The translations under genes were made by a program, and so were the position numbers. Below, piece after piece: positions 36,051 to 47,074 of a stretch of DNA of 64,000 bases. Within the stretch, counting starts at the first letter, position 1. Each line of letters begins with the position of its first letter. Origin of the DNA: Ceratotherium simum simum (lineage: Eukaryota > Chordata > Mammalia > Perissodactyla > Rhinocerotidae). The stretch is taken from the NCBI RefSeq assembly GCF_000283155.1, contig NW_004454165.1, positions 42,296,213-42,360,212 on the forward strand. Reading direction: 5' to 3'. The notes beneath the pieces were generated by a model that saw nothing but the letters and a program-made list of their open reading frames with translations, was not told where the DNA came from and searched no databases.

Positions 36051-36079
36051 TGTCATATTTCCTGAATGGGTGAGCAAAG

Positions 36080-37500
36080 TTGGTGGGGGGGGGCAGTGAG
36101 AAGGAGCCGTTTGCCATTAATCTGGGAACAAACAGCTAACCTCGGTGACTGGTATTTTCGCTTTTCTTTTCTCACTTTTCTCAGTGTGGGGAAGCGGTGG
36201 AGCCCGCGCGGCGCGATTGTGAGGGGCTCTGCTGGAATTTGGCAGCGCGGAGGCTTGGAGAGCAGCCCCATGCTGGCTCCTATTCAGCGGGCCAGTTTTC
36301 CTCGAGCTTTGGAAGTTTCACTCAGCCGTGCACTCAATGGCTTCACAAAGCTGATTACAAGCTTCAGCGCATTCCTGAAGGAGCCAAAAGCGACGCAGGT
36401 GCAAACGAGCCGAGGGAGCCCCTTATCCCGGTGACAGAATGGGACAAGCTGGGAAAGGCTTGGACCACACAAATCCAAGCTCACCAGGCAGCAGAAAGCC
36501 TGCCTTGGGAACCGGGGGTCATTATCCGCCCTATTCAGCGGGGCCCGGGGACCCTGGGGGCCCGGGAGGCCGGCCCGGGCGGGAGATTCAGCGCCAGCGG
36601 GCCGGGGCGCTGGGCGGCGGGTTGTGCGTTTGCTCTGACAGCATCAGTGAAACTCATGCTCCGACGGGCCCCTGTCAACACCAGTAGGGACACAGGAGAA
36701 AGAGCGAGCAGGAGGCAACCCGCTGCGTGGACAGTGGCAACGTTCGTTCATCCAGCGTCCAGACCGCACTGCCCTGTTTGTGCCCCAGCCTGGTGCTGCG
36801 GGTCCTCGCCGGTCCGCCAGGCCACTGACACTCAGCTCCGAAGGTCACTCGGCCCCCTGTCTCCCTCAGCCCGCCTTTCCCATCCGACCTCGTGCTAACA
36901 AGGTCGCGCGGAGGGCGACCCCGACGCAGTGCGGTGGGAGGGACAGTGACCTCCCGCGGGGAGTGGGGGCGGCGTGTCACGGGGCCGCCCCGTCGAGGCT
37001 CCGCGTGGCCGAGGACGCCCTCGCTGCGAGTCTGATTCCGCGGCGGGGAGGAGGGCCAGTCCTCTCCAGCGGAATGAATGAGATGCCCCTGCTTTCGCTC
37101 AAGGACCGACAACGGGGGGCTGCGGGCAGCGGAGAGAGAAGGGCAGCTCCTCGGGGAACGCGCGGGAAAGGAGCGTTGGCGGCCCGGGAGGGGACCCGGG
37201 TGTAGGAGGGACGCGAGGCGGGGGAAGCTGGCACGCGGGGGAGGGAGCGCAGGAGGCGGAGCTGGCTCGCGGGCGTCCCCCAGGGCCCTTCTGAGCCGGC
37301 GTCGGGAACCCCGCGCCGCGTCCAGGCGAGCGCAGCACTCGTGTCCCTGCGTGGCGTCGGCGCCCGAGTTCCTTCCTGGGCGCCCGCTGGCCCCACGCTC
37401 CCTTGGCCTCGGCCTTTCCCGCCGCGCGCTGGGCCCGGTTGCGTCCGGGGATCCCCGCGGGCAGGGCGTGGGCAGGGCGCGGGCGGGCAGGGCGCGCCAG
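36080..37500. promoter_or_regulatory. CpG island, 36 kb downstream of SOX1
   Basis: CpG-rich from about 36185, densest at 36880-37500. The left part (36080-36480) is less GC-rich, repeat-free and looks constrained. CCTATTCAGCGGG occurs twice (36279-36291 and 36530-36542). The open frames are compositional. It may be a promoter of a SOX1-OT-like lncRNA or a Polycomb-associated regulatory island; this is inference. Confidence 0.6.
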
Positions 37501-37509
37501 CCGACGGTC

Positions 37510-37690
37510 TTTTGTCTGATAACTAATTTGAGTTAATGCGATCTTTATGTAAAGCTAACAGCGGATAATTGTCTATTTTCTCGCCAACAATCTCCATCAC
37601 AATCACTTATCTGGAAACCTGCGGCTGGATTAATCGTTATATTCCCGAGATAAGCGTCGCTGCAATCCGCAGCGAATACGGGTGAGGACA
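37510..37690. promoter_or_regulatory. Candidate enhancer core with clustered GATA, homeodomain and SOX motifs
   Basis: Composition changes abruptly from the CpG island to balanced sequence packed with motif cores: TGATAA (37517-37522), GATAA (37564-37568), CTTATCT (37606-37612, reverse of AGATAAG), AGATAAG (37648-37654), AACAAT (37586-37591), the palindrome GATTAATC within GGATTAATC (37627-37635), plus several TAAT cores. It contains no repeat. The density of ordered motifs and position at the border of a CpG island near SOX1 suggest a deeply conserved developmental enhancer; activity is not shown. Confidence 0.5.
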
Positions 37691-38398
37691 TGGTTAAACG
37701 CCTCCCCCACGCTTTCGGGGCGGGTGCAGGCCAGCCTGGCTATTACCGGCGACCGGGCGCGCCTGGGGTTGGTGTTCGCGGGCGTGGCTGCAGGGTGCAT
37801 TCTCCAGGGCTCGCTTTTGCTCAGATGGGTGGTGCAGGGGTGCAGGAGGCGGAGGCGGGAGAAGGAAGATGGAGGAAGAGAGGGGAAGGTAGAGGAGGTG
37901 GAGAAGGAGGAGGAGGAGGAAGGTCTGCAGGGCTTCGGGCCGAGCGCAACCTGCGTCTACCTGGGCCTGAGCAGGCCCTCGGCGCATCGTGACGCGGGCT
38001 CCGGGTCCAAGCGGACGAGGAGCTGTCACTGCCAGAATCAAGTCTTTTGATCTGGGAGATAGATGCCTCCCCAAGCCTCCTTTTTTTTTTTTTTCCTTCG
38101 TCTGCGGGAAAGGCTCTCTCTCCCTTCGTCTGGGTTCCCCTGGGTCATCCACCCGTCCCTGCCTTAGGTCCCTCCCCCAAGATCCCCTCCTCCAGGATCC
38201 CCATCTTTGCAAATTAGTGGCAGTATTTACACTTCCCGTGATTGAAATTCCCAAGAGAGAAAACCTTGGTGTTGGAGACCCGTGCTAGTGCCGCAGTCCC
38301 CACCGTGCTCCCGTGTTCGAGTTAAAACACGATGGCAGATGGAATCGAGGCCTCTGGGGAAAGGGCAGTTATTTGGCAAAGGTTTTGTCTTTCTGAGC

Positions 38399-38414
38399 TG
38401 ACGTCAAGACGTCA
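38399..38414. promoter_or_regulatory. Tandem CRE (TGACGTCA plus GACGTCA)
   Basis: A full palindromic cAMP response element at 38399-38406 is followed at once by GACGTCA at 38408-38414, starts 8-9 bp apart on the same sequence. CREB/ATF binding is inferred from motif only. Confidence 0.45.
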
Positions 38415-38949
38415 GTGTCAAATGTAAATCCCGGTGCCGGTGGTGGAGCTGCTGCTCGTGACTTCCTCGTGGGGAATAGAGTGTATAACGATTGGCTTCC
38501 GAAACCAAGGGCCGCGTGTCGTGGTAACGTGGAGTCAACCATTTGAATCCATTGACTTCCACAATCCAGATCTGCTGGCCAGAGGACCACCAGCGCAACG
38601 TTTCAAAATAGTGCTTCTGGAAAAGAGCAGATTCGGTCTCAATTCTTGACAGTTTTTGGCCACACAGTTTTCCCACACAAAGGGAATGAAAGTTTCCCTT
38701 TCGGCACTTTAACTCAAACTTCTGAGTGAAACAATACAGTGAAATGAAATGCCATAGAAGTATTGGATTTTTAGGTAAAGGAGGACCCCAAATTACCCCC
38801 AAAATAGAGCATTGTAAATTCCTGTTAAAATCCTTAAGTCTTCAATTTTCCCCTCCAGCAGTTTGATGAGGTCTTGAAAAGCAAACAAGTGAGTCCACCC
38901 TCCCAAGCCAGCTACCCCAGCCAGGCCGCCTTTCCCAGGGCTGCTTTTG

Positions 38950-39290
38950 TTGTGGCATTCGGGATCATCCCACTTCATCTCTCACCTGAATCTTGTCATC
39001 TCAGCCATCTTGAAGTGATCTGTGAACAATGCTGATCCTTGCGACAGACTCGCTGGTCAATCAGGCAGAACAGACTATGCAAATGGCGCGGAGAGGCGAA
39101 GCGCCCGGGACACTGGCGCCCATTGTCTCCGGCGTTTCAAAGCGCGGAGCAGCTGCGCGGACTTGTCGCCTCAGACCCTCGGTTGCCACACTAATGTCAT
39201 CATTGCAAAACATCAGATTTTGAAAACCCTACAATCTGAATTCATTAGCAGCCTTCTCGGCAAAAGCTTCTCTTCTCCATGACAAGTTTC
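38950..39290. promoter_or_regulatory. Candidate SOX/POU enhancer
   Basis: Repeat-free, constrained-looking sequence. A perfect octamer ATGCAAAT (39077-39084) lies between AACAATG (39025-39031) and CATTGT (39121-39126), two SOX cores in opposite orientation. SOXB1 and class III POU proteins act together on neural enhancers; here the spacing is 45 and 36 bp, not the tight composite site. Confidence 0.4.
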
Positions 39291-39317
39291 AAACTCTTGA
39301 TCCCCTTGTGTTGGGAC

Positions 39318-39333
39318 GGGGGGGGGGGGGGGG
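39318..39333. repeat. Homopolymer G16
   Basis: Uninterrupted G run; length may be inexact. Confidence 0.9.
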
Positions 39334-39588
39334 CGCGGTTTGCAAGTGACAACTCCTTATGATCCATAATTTCCTTTTTCTGGTGGATTCACAAACTTTA
39401 AAACCCGTTCTTGGAGTTCAGAGCTTGGTCAGATGTCTAGCTCAAACCACTCAGATTTCCAGGTTTTTGTGGTTTCTCTAAAGTGTTGCTTGCAAGTCTA
39501 AATTCACTGAGAGCAGCGAAGCTAACGAGTGGAGTGAATTTAACAAAGCCACCACCTAATGTTTGAATGATAACGCCAGGGAGAGTTT

Positions 39589-39892
39589 TGTTTTGTTTTG
39601 TTTTGTTTTTGTGAGGAGGATCAGCCCTGAGCTAACATCCGTGCTAATCCTCCTCTTTTTGCTGAGGAAGATGGGCCCTGAGCTAACATCTATTGCCAAT
39701 CCTCCTCCTTTTTCTCACCAAAGCCCCAGTAGATAGTTGTATGTTATAGTTGTACATCCTTCTAGTTGCTGTATGTGGGACACCGCCTCAGCATGGCCAG
39801 ACAAGCGGTGTGTCAGCGCGCGCCGGCTGGGATCCCAACCTGGGCCGACAGTGGCGGAGCAGGCACTTAACCCCTACACCAGGGGGCCGCCC
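39589..39892 (-). mobile_element. ERE SINE, antisense
   Basis: Perissodactyl tRNA-derived SINE read in reverse: a (TTTTG)n tail, GTGAGGAGGATCAGCCCTGA, the repeated GAGCTAACATC blocks, AGTAGATAGTTGTATGTTAT and the tRNA-like head ending GGGGGCCGCCCC. The imperfect target duplication CCAGGGAGAGTTTT / CCCAGGAGAGTTTTT flanks it. Confidence 0.9.
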
Positions 39893-39949
39893 CAGGAGAG
39901 TTTTTGAAGTTACTTTTTTTTTAGATTGAACTCAAAACAATCCATAGCA

Positions 39950-40450
39950 GAGCAACTGCGCGCCGCAAAGCAAAGCAGTTAGTGACGCGCGGCGCCGCCC
40001 CTCCGCGCGCTCTCACAGACGGTTCAGCACCCCAGGTGCCTACCGGGACACGCATCTCGGTTGTGTAGTTGCTCCACTCCGGATTGCTGAGGTCACCACT
40101 CTTGTCCCTCTCCATCGCCTCTCGCCCCCACCCCACAACCTCCAGGGTGACCTCGTTTTTCTAGAACTTCAACGGCCGGACGGATGCGCTCGGTGCCCGC
40201 AGCCGCGGCCCTGGGGTGGGTGCTGAGCGCTGGGCCGCCGGTGCGCAATGCGCTGGGTCGCCGGTGCGCAATGCGCTGGGTCCCGCCAGACCCGCACCTG
40301 CAGGTGCTGGACCCTCAGGGCGCTCAGGCCGCCACCAGGTCCGAGGGACGCAGAGGCGGATGGAGCTGCGCTTCCGCGAGGCCCCAGGGCGCCGCGAAGG
40401 CCGCTTTCCTCTTCCGTCAAGCTTGTGTTCTCCTAGGGCCCCACCGGTCT
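39950..40450. promoter_or_regulatory. GC-rich, CpG-rich patch
   Basis: CpG-rich sequence with an exact 23-bp tandem duplication: units at 40236-40258 and 40259-40281, each containing the near-palindrome GCGCAATGCGC. The three overlapping frames translate both units alike and are not evidence of a gene. Confidence 0.45.
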
Positions 40451-41450
40451 GCGTTGACGTGTCCTTCTGCTTCTTTGCGGTATTCGTGAAGAACTCCGCT
40501 CTCCTCTCCCGACTTCATCCGTGGGCTGGAAATTTTCCCCAGGAAAAGGCAGTCAACACGGAGAAAGGCAACAGGCCAATTCCTACCCTAGAGCTGACAA
40601 TTAAGCATCGAGGTTGAAGACGGCAGAAGGGCTGAGATCTCCCCAGCGCCCCGTGGACTCCCCGGCGCTCCCCAGGTCTCCCCAGCGCCCCCAGGCCTCC
40701 GCCATGTGCCTCGCAGCCTCTCGGGGTGCCTTCCCGTTTCTTGACAAACTGAGGGATTAGGATTTGGAAGGAGAATGCAACTAAATATTGTTTTTGTAAA
40801 CACAACAAGGAGAACAGGGAAATAAACGGAGAAAAGATCCCATAGGGTGTGTCTTGTTTGGCTGGGGTGAAGGTAGAGGCCTGGCTCTCAACCCAGGAAA
40901 AGCCATAGACAGGCTCTTTGTAAATATGGACACCTTTGAGGGAATTGAACTAGAACACTCTTTTTCTCTCCGGAAAATTGTATGATTTGGGCCTGGACCC
41001 TGCGGTTGCTCTTCGAAATCTCTTCAAGTCTTCGACCCCCCAGCTGCGCCTGGGGCACAGAGCCTCACCAGTGCCCTGCCAGGAGCCCTGTGCCCTAGAG
41101 GCCAGCCATGGCTGGGGCAGGGTAGAAGCCAGAGGGGAAGTGTGGAGATCCTGGCTCTGGGGAGGCAGACGGGTTGCACAGGGTAATGTCACTTCCAGGT
41201 AGATGGAGTTTTTGCCCGTGGATCTCCAATGTCTCTTCAGGGTACAGACAGCTCCTGGTTCATTGTGGGTGTCCAAAATGTGTCTGCTGGAGGACTGAAG
41301 AGGCCCTTGTTGTGGGTGGAGCTGATGGCTGGCAGAGTGACCGTGGCAGGGTGAGCTTCTTCCTGGCAGAGGCAGCCACAGAATTGACCACGGTTGGGCC
41401 AGCGCCCTGGGAGCTGGTGAGCCTGGTCTTAAGCTTGCCTCCCTTCCCTT
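40451..41450. other. Unique sequence, no gene recognised
   Basis: A short C/T-rich repeat with CTCCCCAGCGCCCC units occurs near 40635-40700. No coding pattern or named repeat is visible. Confidence 0.35.
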
Positions 41451-41632
41451 CTCACACACAGTCACTCACACATGCCACGCACATTCTTATACACACCCAT
41501 AAGATTCACATGTATACACTCACTCACACGCACACAAATACCCAGAATCTCTCACACACACAGACACACGCTACACAGAGCCACACACACATTCATTCTT
41601 ACACATGATTCACACCCAGTCACACACACGCT
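41450..41632. repeat. CA-rich low-complexity tract
   Basis: Interrupted CACACA/CTCACACA units; it produces artificial Thr/His-rich frames. Confidence 0.9.
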
Positions 41633-41970
41633 ATTCTCCGGGGGTCCCACGTTCACAGGCTGGCTGAGTGCTGGGGGCAGCTTGTGCCTGGCTCCTCAGG
41701 GGAGGAGAAATCATATAGGTCAGAAGAATACTCTGTTAGGTACGCCCACTTGGATGAGTGAGCTAATCCTCATGGAAAGTCAACAAAAACAGCACAAAAG
41801 TAATATCAATGAAGGACGGGGCAGTCATTTCTGAGCTCTTTTCCTCTGAGCTTTCAGAGCCAGATTCCTGGCCCAGCTTGCTAGAATGGATTGAATTATC
41901 ACTTAGTTCCCAACGCTTCTAGGTTTATACTTCCTCCCAGTATATTTTCCTTGGTAGCTCAAATAGACTT

Positions 41971-42306
41971 CTGTTATCCAATATGGTAGCCACTAGCCAC
42001 GTGTGGCTACTGAGCACTTAAAATGTGGCCAGTCGGAGTGGAGATGTGCTGTGAGTGTGCAAAACATACTGGGTCTTAAAGGTGCGGTGTGAAAGAAAGC
42101 GTGTAAAATACCTCATTAGGCATTTTTAAATATTGATTTGACGTTGAAATGATTATATTTTTGATAGATTGGGTAAAATAAAATCCATTCTTGAAATTAA
42201 TTTCACTTGCTTCTTTTTACTTTTCTAAAATGTAGCTATTAGGAAATTTAAACTGACCTGCATGGCTCGTGTTTGTGGCTTGCATTGCGTTTCTGTGGGG
42301 CAGCCG
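41971..42306 (+). mobile_element. Old DNA-transposon-like repeat, nearly full
   Basis: Starts CTGTTATCCAATATGGTAGC, continues CACTAGCCACGTGTGGCTAC, AGTCGGAGTGGAGATGTGCT and TTGATTTGACGTTGAAATGA, and ends near TTGCGTTTCTGTGGGGCAG. Same family as 21530-21645. I recognise the sequence but do not assign its name. Confidence 0.7.
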
Positions 42307-45200
42307 TACACGTTCCCACTGAGACTTCAGGAAATGGAAGAAGAAACGTCAAAATGGAGGAAAATGCTGAGCATGTGGTTTAGCAGGAGGCGATGCAGAA
42401 CCACCCTGGGTTAAAGTTGCTTTTGTAACATAATATATTATCAAAGCTTCTTTTCTTTCATGAGAAGGCATGGTGGGGGCTGGGGTGGCACACATTATAT
42501 TTTATAGCTTGATTCATTTTCTTTCCCTTTTAACTTTAATTCCGTCTAATTACTGTATTGTGATCTCAGTCAGCAATCTTAAATGAACTCTCAAGTAACT
42601 TTTGAAGAATCTTGCTACAAATGTTGGATAATGACAAGATGTAAATCATTGCAGGTTACTGTATAATGTCTGCACAGGGCTGAAGCAAGCCCTTTCCTGT
42701 TATTTTCAAATTTCAGGTCAGTATTTTGGTGCTTTTCTGCTTTATTTTTTCCCCCGAAAGGTATTACCACCCACCCACCACCACTGCCACCCAAAACAAA
42801 ACAAACAAAACTAAAAGCTCGAGCACAAATTTACACCGGGTGAAAATGCTCTCTATGAAGCAGGAAAGCAATTCCTTCCAGACTTTTCAATTCCTCTGAC
42901 TGACTCAGAGCTTTAAAAATTGTGGAGTCACACCTTGGTCAAGGACGTGACAATTCAACACATTTGCAAGCTTTTAAAATTTTGAATAGTCTACACTAAC
43001 ATTTTAGAGACAAGATTTCTAGAAATAAAGTTATAAAACTTAGAAATTACATTTCATCTTTTGATGATAGCAAAAAAGAAGAGATTACTCCAAGAATGTT
43101 GTTTTTAATAAATTCAGTGTAACTGCAACACAAAAATTCTGCATGCATATCTACTTGTTGTACACACATTGTATTTTTTATATATTTGTCTTGAGGGTTC
43201 TATAATTAATGAAGAAACAATTCAGCAAAAATGTGAAGTGAGTCTATTTTACCAATAAATTAGAAGTATCTCATAGATAATTTAGGGTAAAATTTAAAAT
43301 TTGTTTTATCATAAAAGGAACTCTCCTGTTGCTCATTATTAGTATGTCCATTAACTGGATAAATCCATTAATTTAACTAAGGGAAAAAGAAAATGTGGTA
43401 GAATACTGAGAATGGTCAAGATTTTGTGGGTAAGCTAATTGAAAAGGTTTATTCTTTGTTTTAACTCCTTGGAAAATAGCACTCTTGTTCTTTGAGGCTT
43501 CTGTTCAATTAGTAAGAAAATAATAGAAATATTTTATACTTTAATTAAATTGCCTGTTTTTTAGGAGTTTCCAAGGGAATAACTGAAAAATTAGCATGTG
43601 TCTTGCTGAAGAGCCTTCAACCTCCCATTAGAAACTCAGGTGATCTCACAGAAGATGTGCAGGGTGGTGTGTTTATTAGGATGACAAGGTCTTTTGTTTC
43701 TGTGATGACTCGTGTTGGCTCTCATTAGACTTACTGAGATAACTATAAGAAGCAACTGCCAGAATTTAGCCACTTAGTGTCAATTCCACTCTTCCGCTTT
43801 TTTTGGAGTCATCTCAGAGTAAAAGAACCAAAAATGATAAGCATCAAGAAAAGAAGCCTGGGCACGTGCACCCAGCTGGGCAGAATGAACTTCTACGTGC
43901 CCTCAAAGTTCCCGCTCCCTTGTTCTTCTCATTATTTAGCACACATATCTGGCGGCCTCATTTGCTTCATCACGTTATAAAACTAGAGATACTCTCATCT
44001 GCTTTTCTGTGTTTCTTTTTTCCCTAAAGACTATAATGGTTATACACTTTCAAATATTCACAGACAAGAGATTCTGGATAAGTAATCTAAGATTAACTAA
44101 ATTAAGTCAATGTTCCTACAGGGCCAGTGTGATATGTCCCTTGTGTGAAATTATCTGGTGTCAGCCACATTGATTGAAAAAGCACTACACACCAAAAAAA
44201 AGTCTTATTACAAGATGTCTCAAAAGCAGATAAGAAAGCAACGAAGTCCTCTTGTAAATGAGGGACCTTATCTAGATTTTAATATGGCGGTAAGCAAATT
44301 GTAAATGTTTTTGCAAGTTAGACAACTTGTATGGGAAAGCAGACGTTTCTAAAGTTTCTATAGTTCTAAGCCAGTCACTATAGTTTGCATATCTGTCCAT
44401 TGCTGGTGGGGTCTTTGTTCTTTTCCTCAAGATTCGTTCCATAGAAATGCTGAAATGTTATCAAATTCAGAGCACATCGTCTGGACTGTATAGCCCGTTC
44501 TGAGATGGATCGAGCCCAAGCCTGACGCCTGAATATCCCTGGCTGAAGACTCCCTCCTGCTTGTCTATTTACTGTTTATACCCAACTTCCTACACTTTTT
44601 CTTTCTTTCTGAAAACTGCTATTAATACCAATTAAATAATTTTTTATTTGGTCCCCTTATAACGGGACCAAAATATCAACGGTTGGAAAAGAAGGTCCTT
44701 GAGACTTCCGTCGGAGATCACGTCTGCTGGAGGCAGTGACCTGACTCAGTTTGTTTTCAGGAGCTGTCTCTGCAGCCACTTCGTAGGTGGCTCCCTCATC
44801 CCTCACAGTGGAGGCTCCATCTCTCGGGTCCTTGAATCATCATTCTCTCATCAGCCAAAGTCCACAAATTGTTCTTCCTGGTACCATTATAATCTATTTA
44901 TTATCACAAAACGTATTTAATAAGTTGATAATTTGATATCATTAACAGAATGGCTTAGTAAATATATTTCAAAAATAGACACAGACTAACAACCAGAGGA
45001 TGCCATCCCATTTCACAATTACTATATTTAGAACAATTTCTGAGTGGCGGTAACTCTGATAGCCTTTATCTTCAGGTTTAAGCTGTGTTTCTAATGTAAA
45101 CATACTGGCTCAGGCGTGCAATAAGCTGTAATGAAATAAAACTAGGGAGAAAATCCAACAGCCTGAAGCTGAAGATTCCTGATTGCGTTTTAATAGGAAA
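42307..45200. other. A/T-rich unique sequence, no gene recognised
   Basis: Little recognisable repeat content over nearly 3 kb. The part at 42470-42720 looks constrained (TCTAATTACTG near 42546, several TAAT and GATAATG cores). Conservation was not tested. Confidence 0.35.
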
Positions 45201-45310
45201 GTGAGCACTTTGCAGGAGAGTATTGCGGTAGTTCAAATATCACAGTGAGCAACAGCTGCGGTTGATAGGAACACTGGAAAAACAGCTGCCAAACAGAAAT
45301 AGAAAAGCAA
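45201..45310. promoter_or_regulatory. Candidate element with paired E-boxes
   Basis: AACAGCTGC occurs twice in the same orientation (45251-45259 and 45281-45289), exactly 30 bp (about three helical turns) apart, in repeat-free sequence. CAGCTG is the core bound by proneural and other bHLH dimers; binding is inferred. Confidence 0.3.
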
Positions 45311-46260
45311 AATAAATCAGAGTTTGAGGTCTGGAATACAGAATTTTTTTTTAATTTAAAATGCTAAATTTCACACAAAAATGAGGGCTTAAAATCGCCG
45401 AGCTCTGCGAACCGGTCCACTGTGGACGTCAGGGGCCAACTGACACCCTGTCCCTCTACACACACCCCGACAGTGTCCTCGTCCCCAGGGTCTTTTGAGC
45501 AAGCCCGGCATTTGCGCTTCAGCCACCAGTGCCCTCGTGCTACTGCATCCACTGGGGCCGGTGTGCTAGGGCCTTGCGCCTCCGCGGGAAGATGGGAGCA
45601 GCCCCTTCTTAGGTGAGGCTCAGAACCCCCATTGCACCATTGAGATTTGACCTTAGAGTCTGGGGGATTATCCACCACCTGCCTGTTGTTCAAACCACAG
45701 GCACACTTCTAGTTGAAAGTTTGGCTGTCCCTTTGGCACTTTATTTGGTTTGGCCTTTCATAACCTTGCTGGCTATTTTCCACCCCTGCATGAACCAACA
45801 CCAGAGTTCGTGTTCCTGGAAGTAGGAGCAGTGCCCTAAGCCTTCTTCCATGCCCTTCAGCTCCTCTAGGGAAGCCCCTGTCTGCTCTGGAAGAAAAGTA
45901 AATCCACCCTCTCTTCCTTACTGCACCAGAGAATGCACATTTTGTGAGGGGTGGGGAGGATGGAGGGGCGTCCTTCTCATTCACGAGGCAAATTTCCGTG
46001 CACACCACCTTCCTCCTTGATCTGAGCAGGCCCAGGGTTTATGGCTTTTAAAAACTTATATTTCATGTGCTTCTCTCTCGAGGAGGAAAGATGGAACAAG
46101 GGAGGGAAGGCCTCTGAAAACTCATCCCATGGAGGATGTTTCTGAAGATCTGAGCTTGGTCTTTCATTTCTAGTCTGCAAAAATTAATGGATGCCTTGCT
46201 GGGTTTATTCATGGCTGCAACAGTAACATATTCCTTTTGATAAAAAAAGAGAAGACAATA
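45311..46260. other. Intergenic, no gene recognised
   Basis: No coding pattern, RNA gene or named repeat. Confidence 0.35.
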
Positions 46261-46264
46261 AGGT

Positions 46265-46780
46265 AGAGTTCAATTCAATAGATATTTGATAAATATCTAT
46301 TATATTCCTAGTACTTTGCAAAGTGCAGGGTACAAAACTAAAAAAGATATTGATTATGATTCATGCTCTCAAGAAATTCTCAACCTTGTGGCAAAAAGAG
46401 GGAGTAGACACTTGAATAGGACATAGTGTGTCAATGTCACTCCATGGAGACACTCTGAGGGTGTGGGCATCTGTGCGTGGTGAGATCACAGCGTCCCGAG
46501 GCCTTAGTCTTGGACAAAGGGGAGAGGCAGGGAAAGGCATTCTAGGCAGGGAATACCATTTACAAAGGTTCAGAAGCATAAAAGAGGAAGTCGTCAGGAA
46601 AGTGCAAGGGGCTGTCTGTGCCAAGGGGCACGTTTACAGGAATGCATGCTTTACTAATTCTGGGGGGAGAAGTGCTTTGGGCTGGGAAGTCAGGGAAAGT
46701 TCCCAGAGGGAGAAGGAATTTGCTCAGGGCCCTAAACAAAGAGCACACTTGGAGATCATGAGTGGAAGGTACCGTCTCTC
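46265..46780 (-). repeat. L2 LINE 3' region, antisense
   Basis: CAATAGATATTTGATAAATA, AAAGTGCAGGGTACAAAACT, CATGCTCTCAAGAAATTCTC, then AGGCATTCTAGGCAGGGAAT and CAAAGGTTCAGAAGCATAAA are in the expected reverse-L2 order. Confidence 0.7.
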
Positions 46781-47074
46781 AGCAGAGGGATCAAGAGGCA
46801 GTGGGGTGTCTGCAGGGTGCTTGGGGTGGGGCATCCTTTAGTCCAGTCAGAGCAGAAGACTAGCATGTGAAGAGAAGGAATAATGCTGGGGAAGGGGCAT
46901 CTGGTCAAGCAGTGGGGGGGTCTTGACAGCAGGTGAGGAATACAGACCTGATTCTTTGGGCACTGAGGACCTGGTGAATGACTTTTAGAAGGAAAGATGT
47001 GCAAGGTTTGCTACACCTTGGTTGTGTAGCCGCGTGCAGGACATCTCACTGCTAGGGGTGTTGTAAGGGCTTTG

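Noticed and set aside
36197..37536. Possible protein gene in the 36-37.5 kb CpG island
   Set aside because: The frames on both strands have no recognisable domain and show no coding-type codon pattern; a noncoding regulatory role is more likely.
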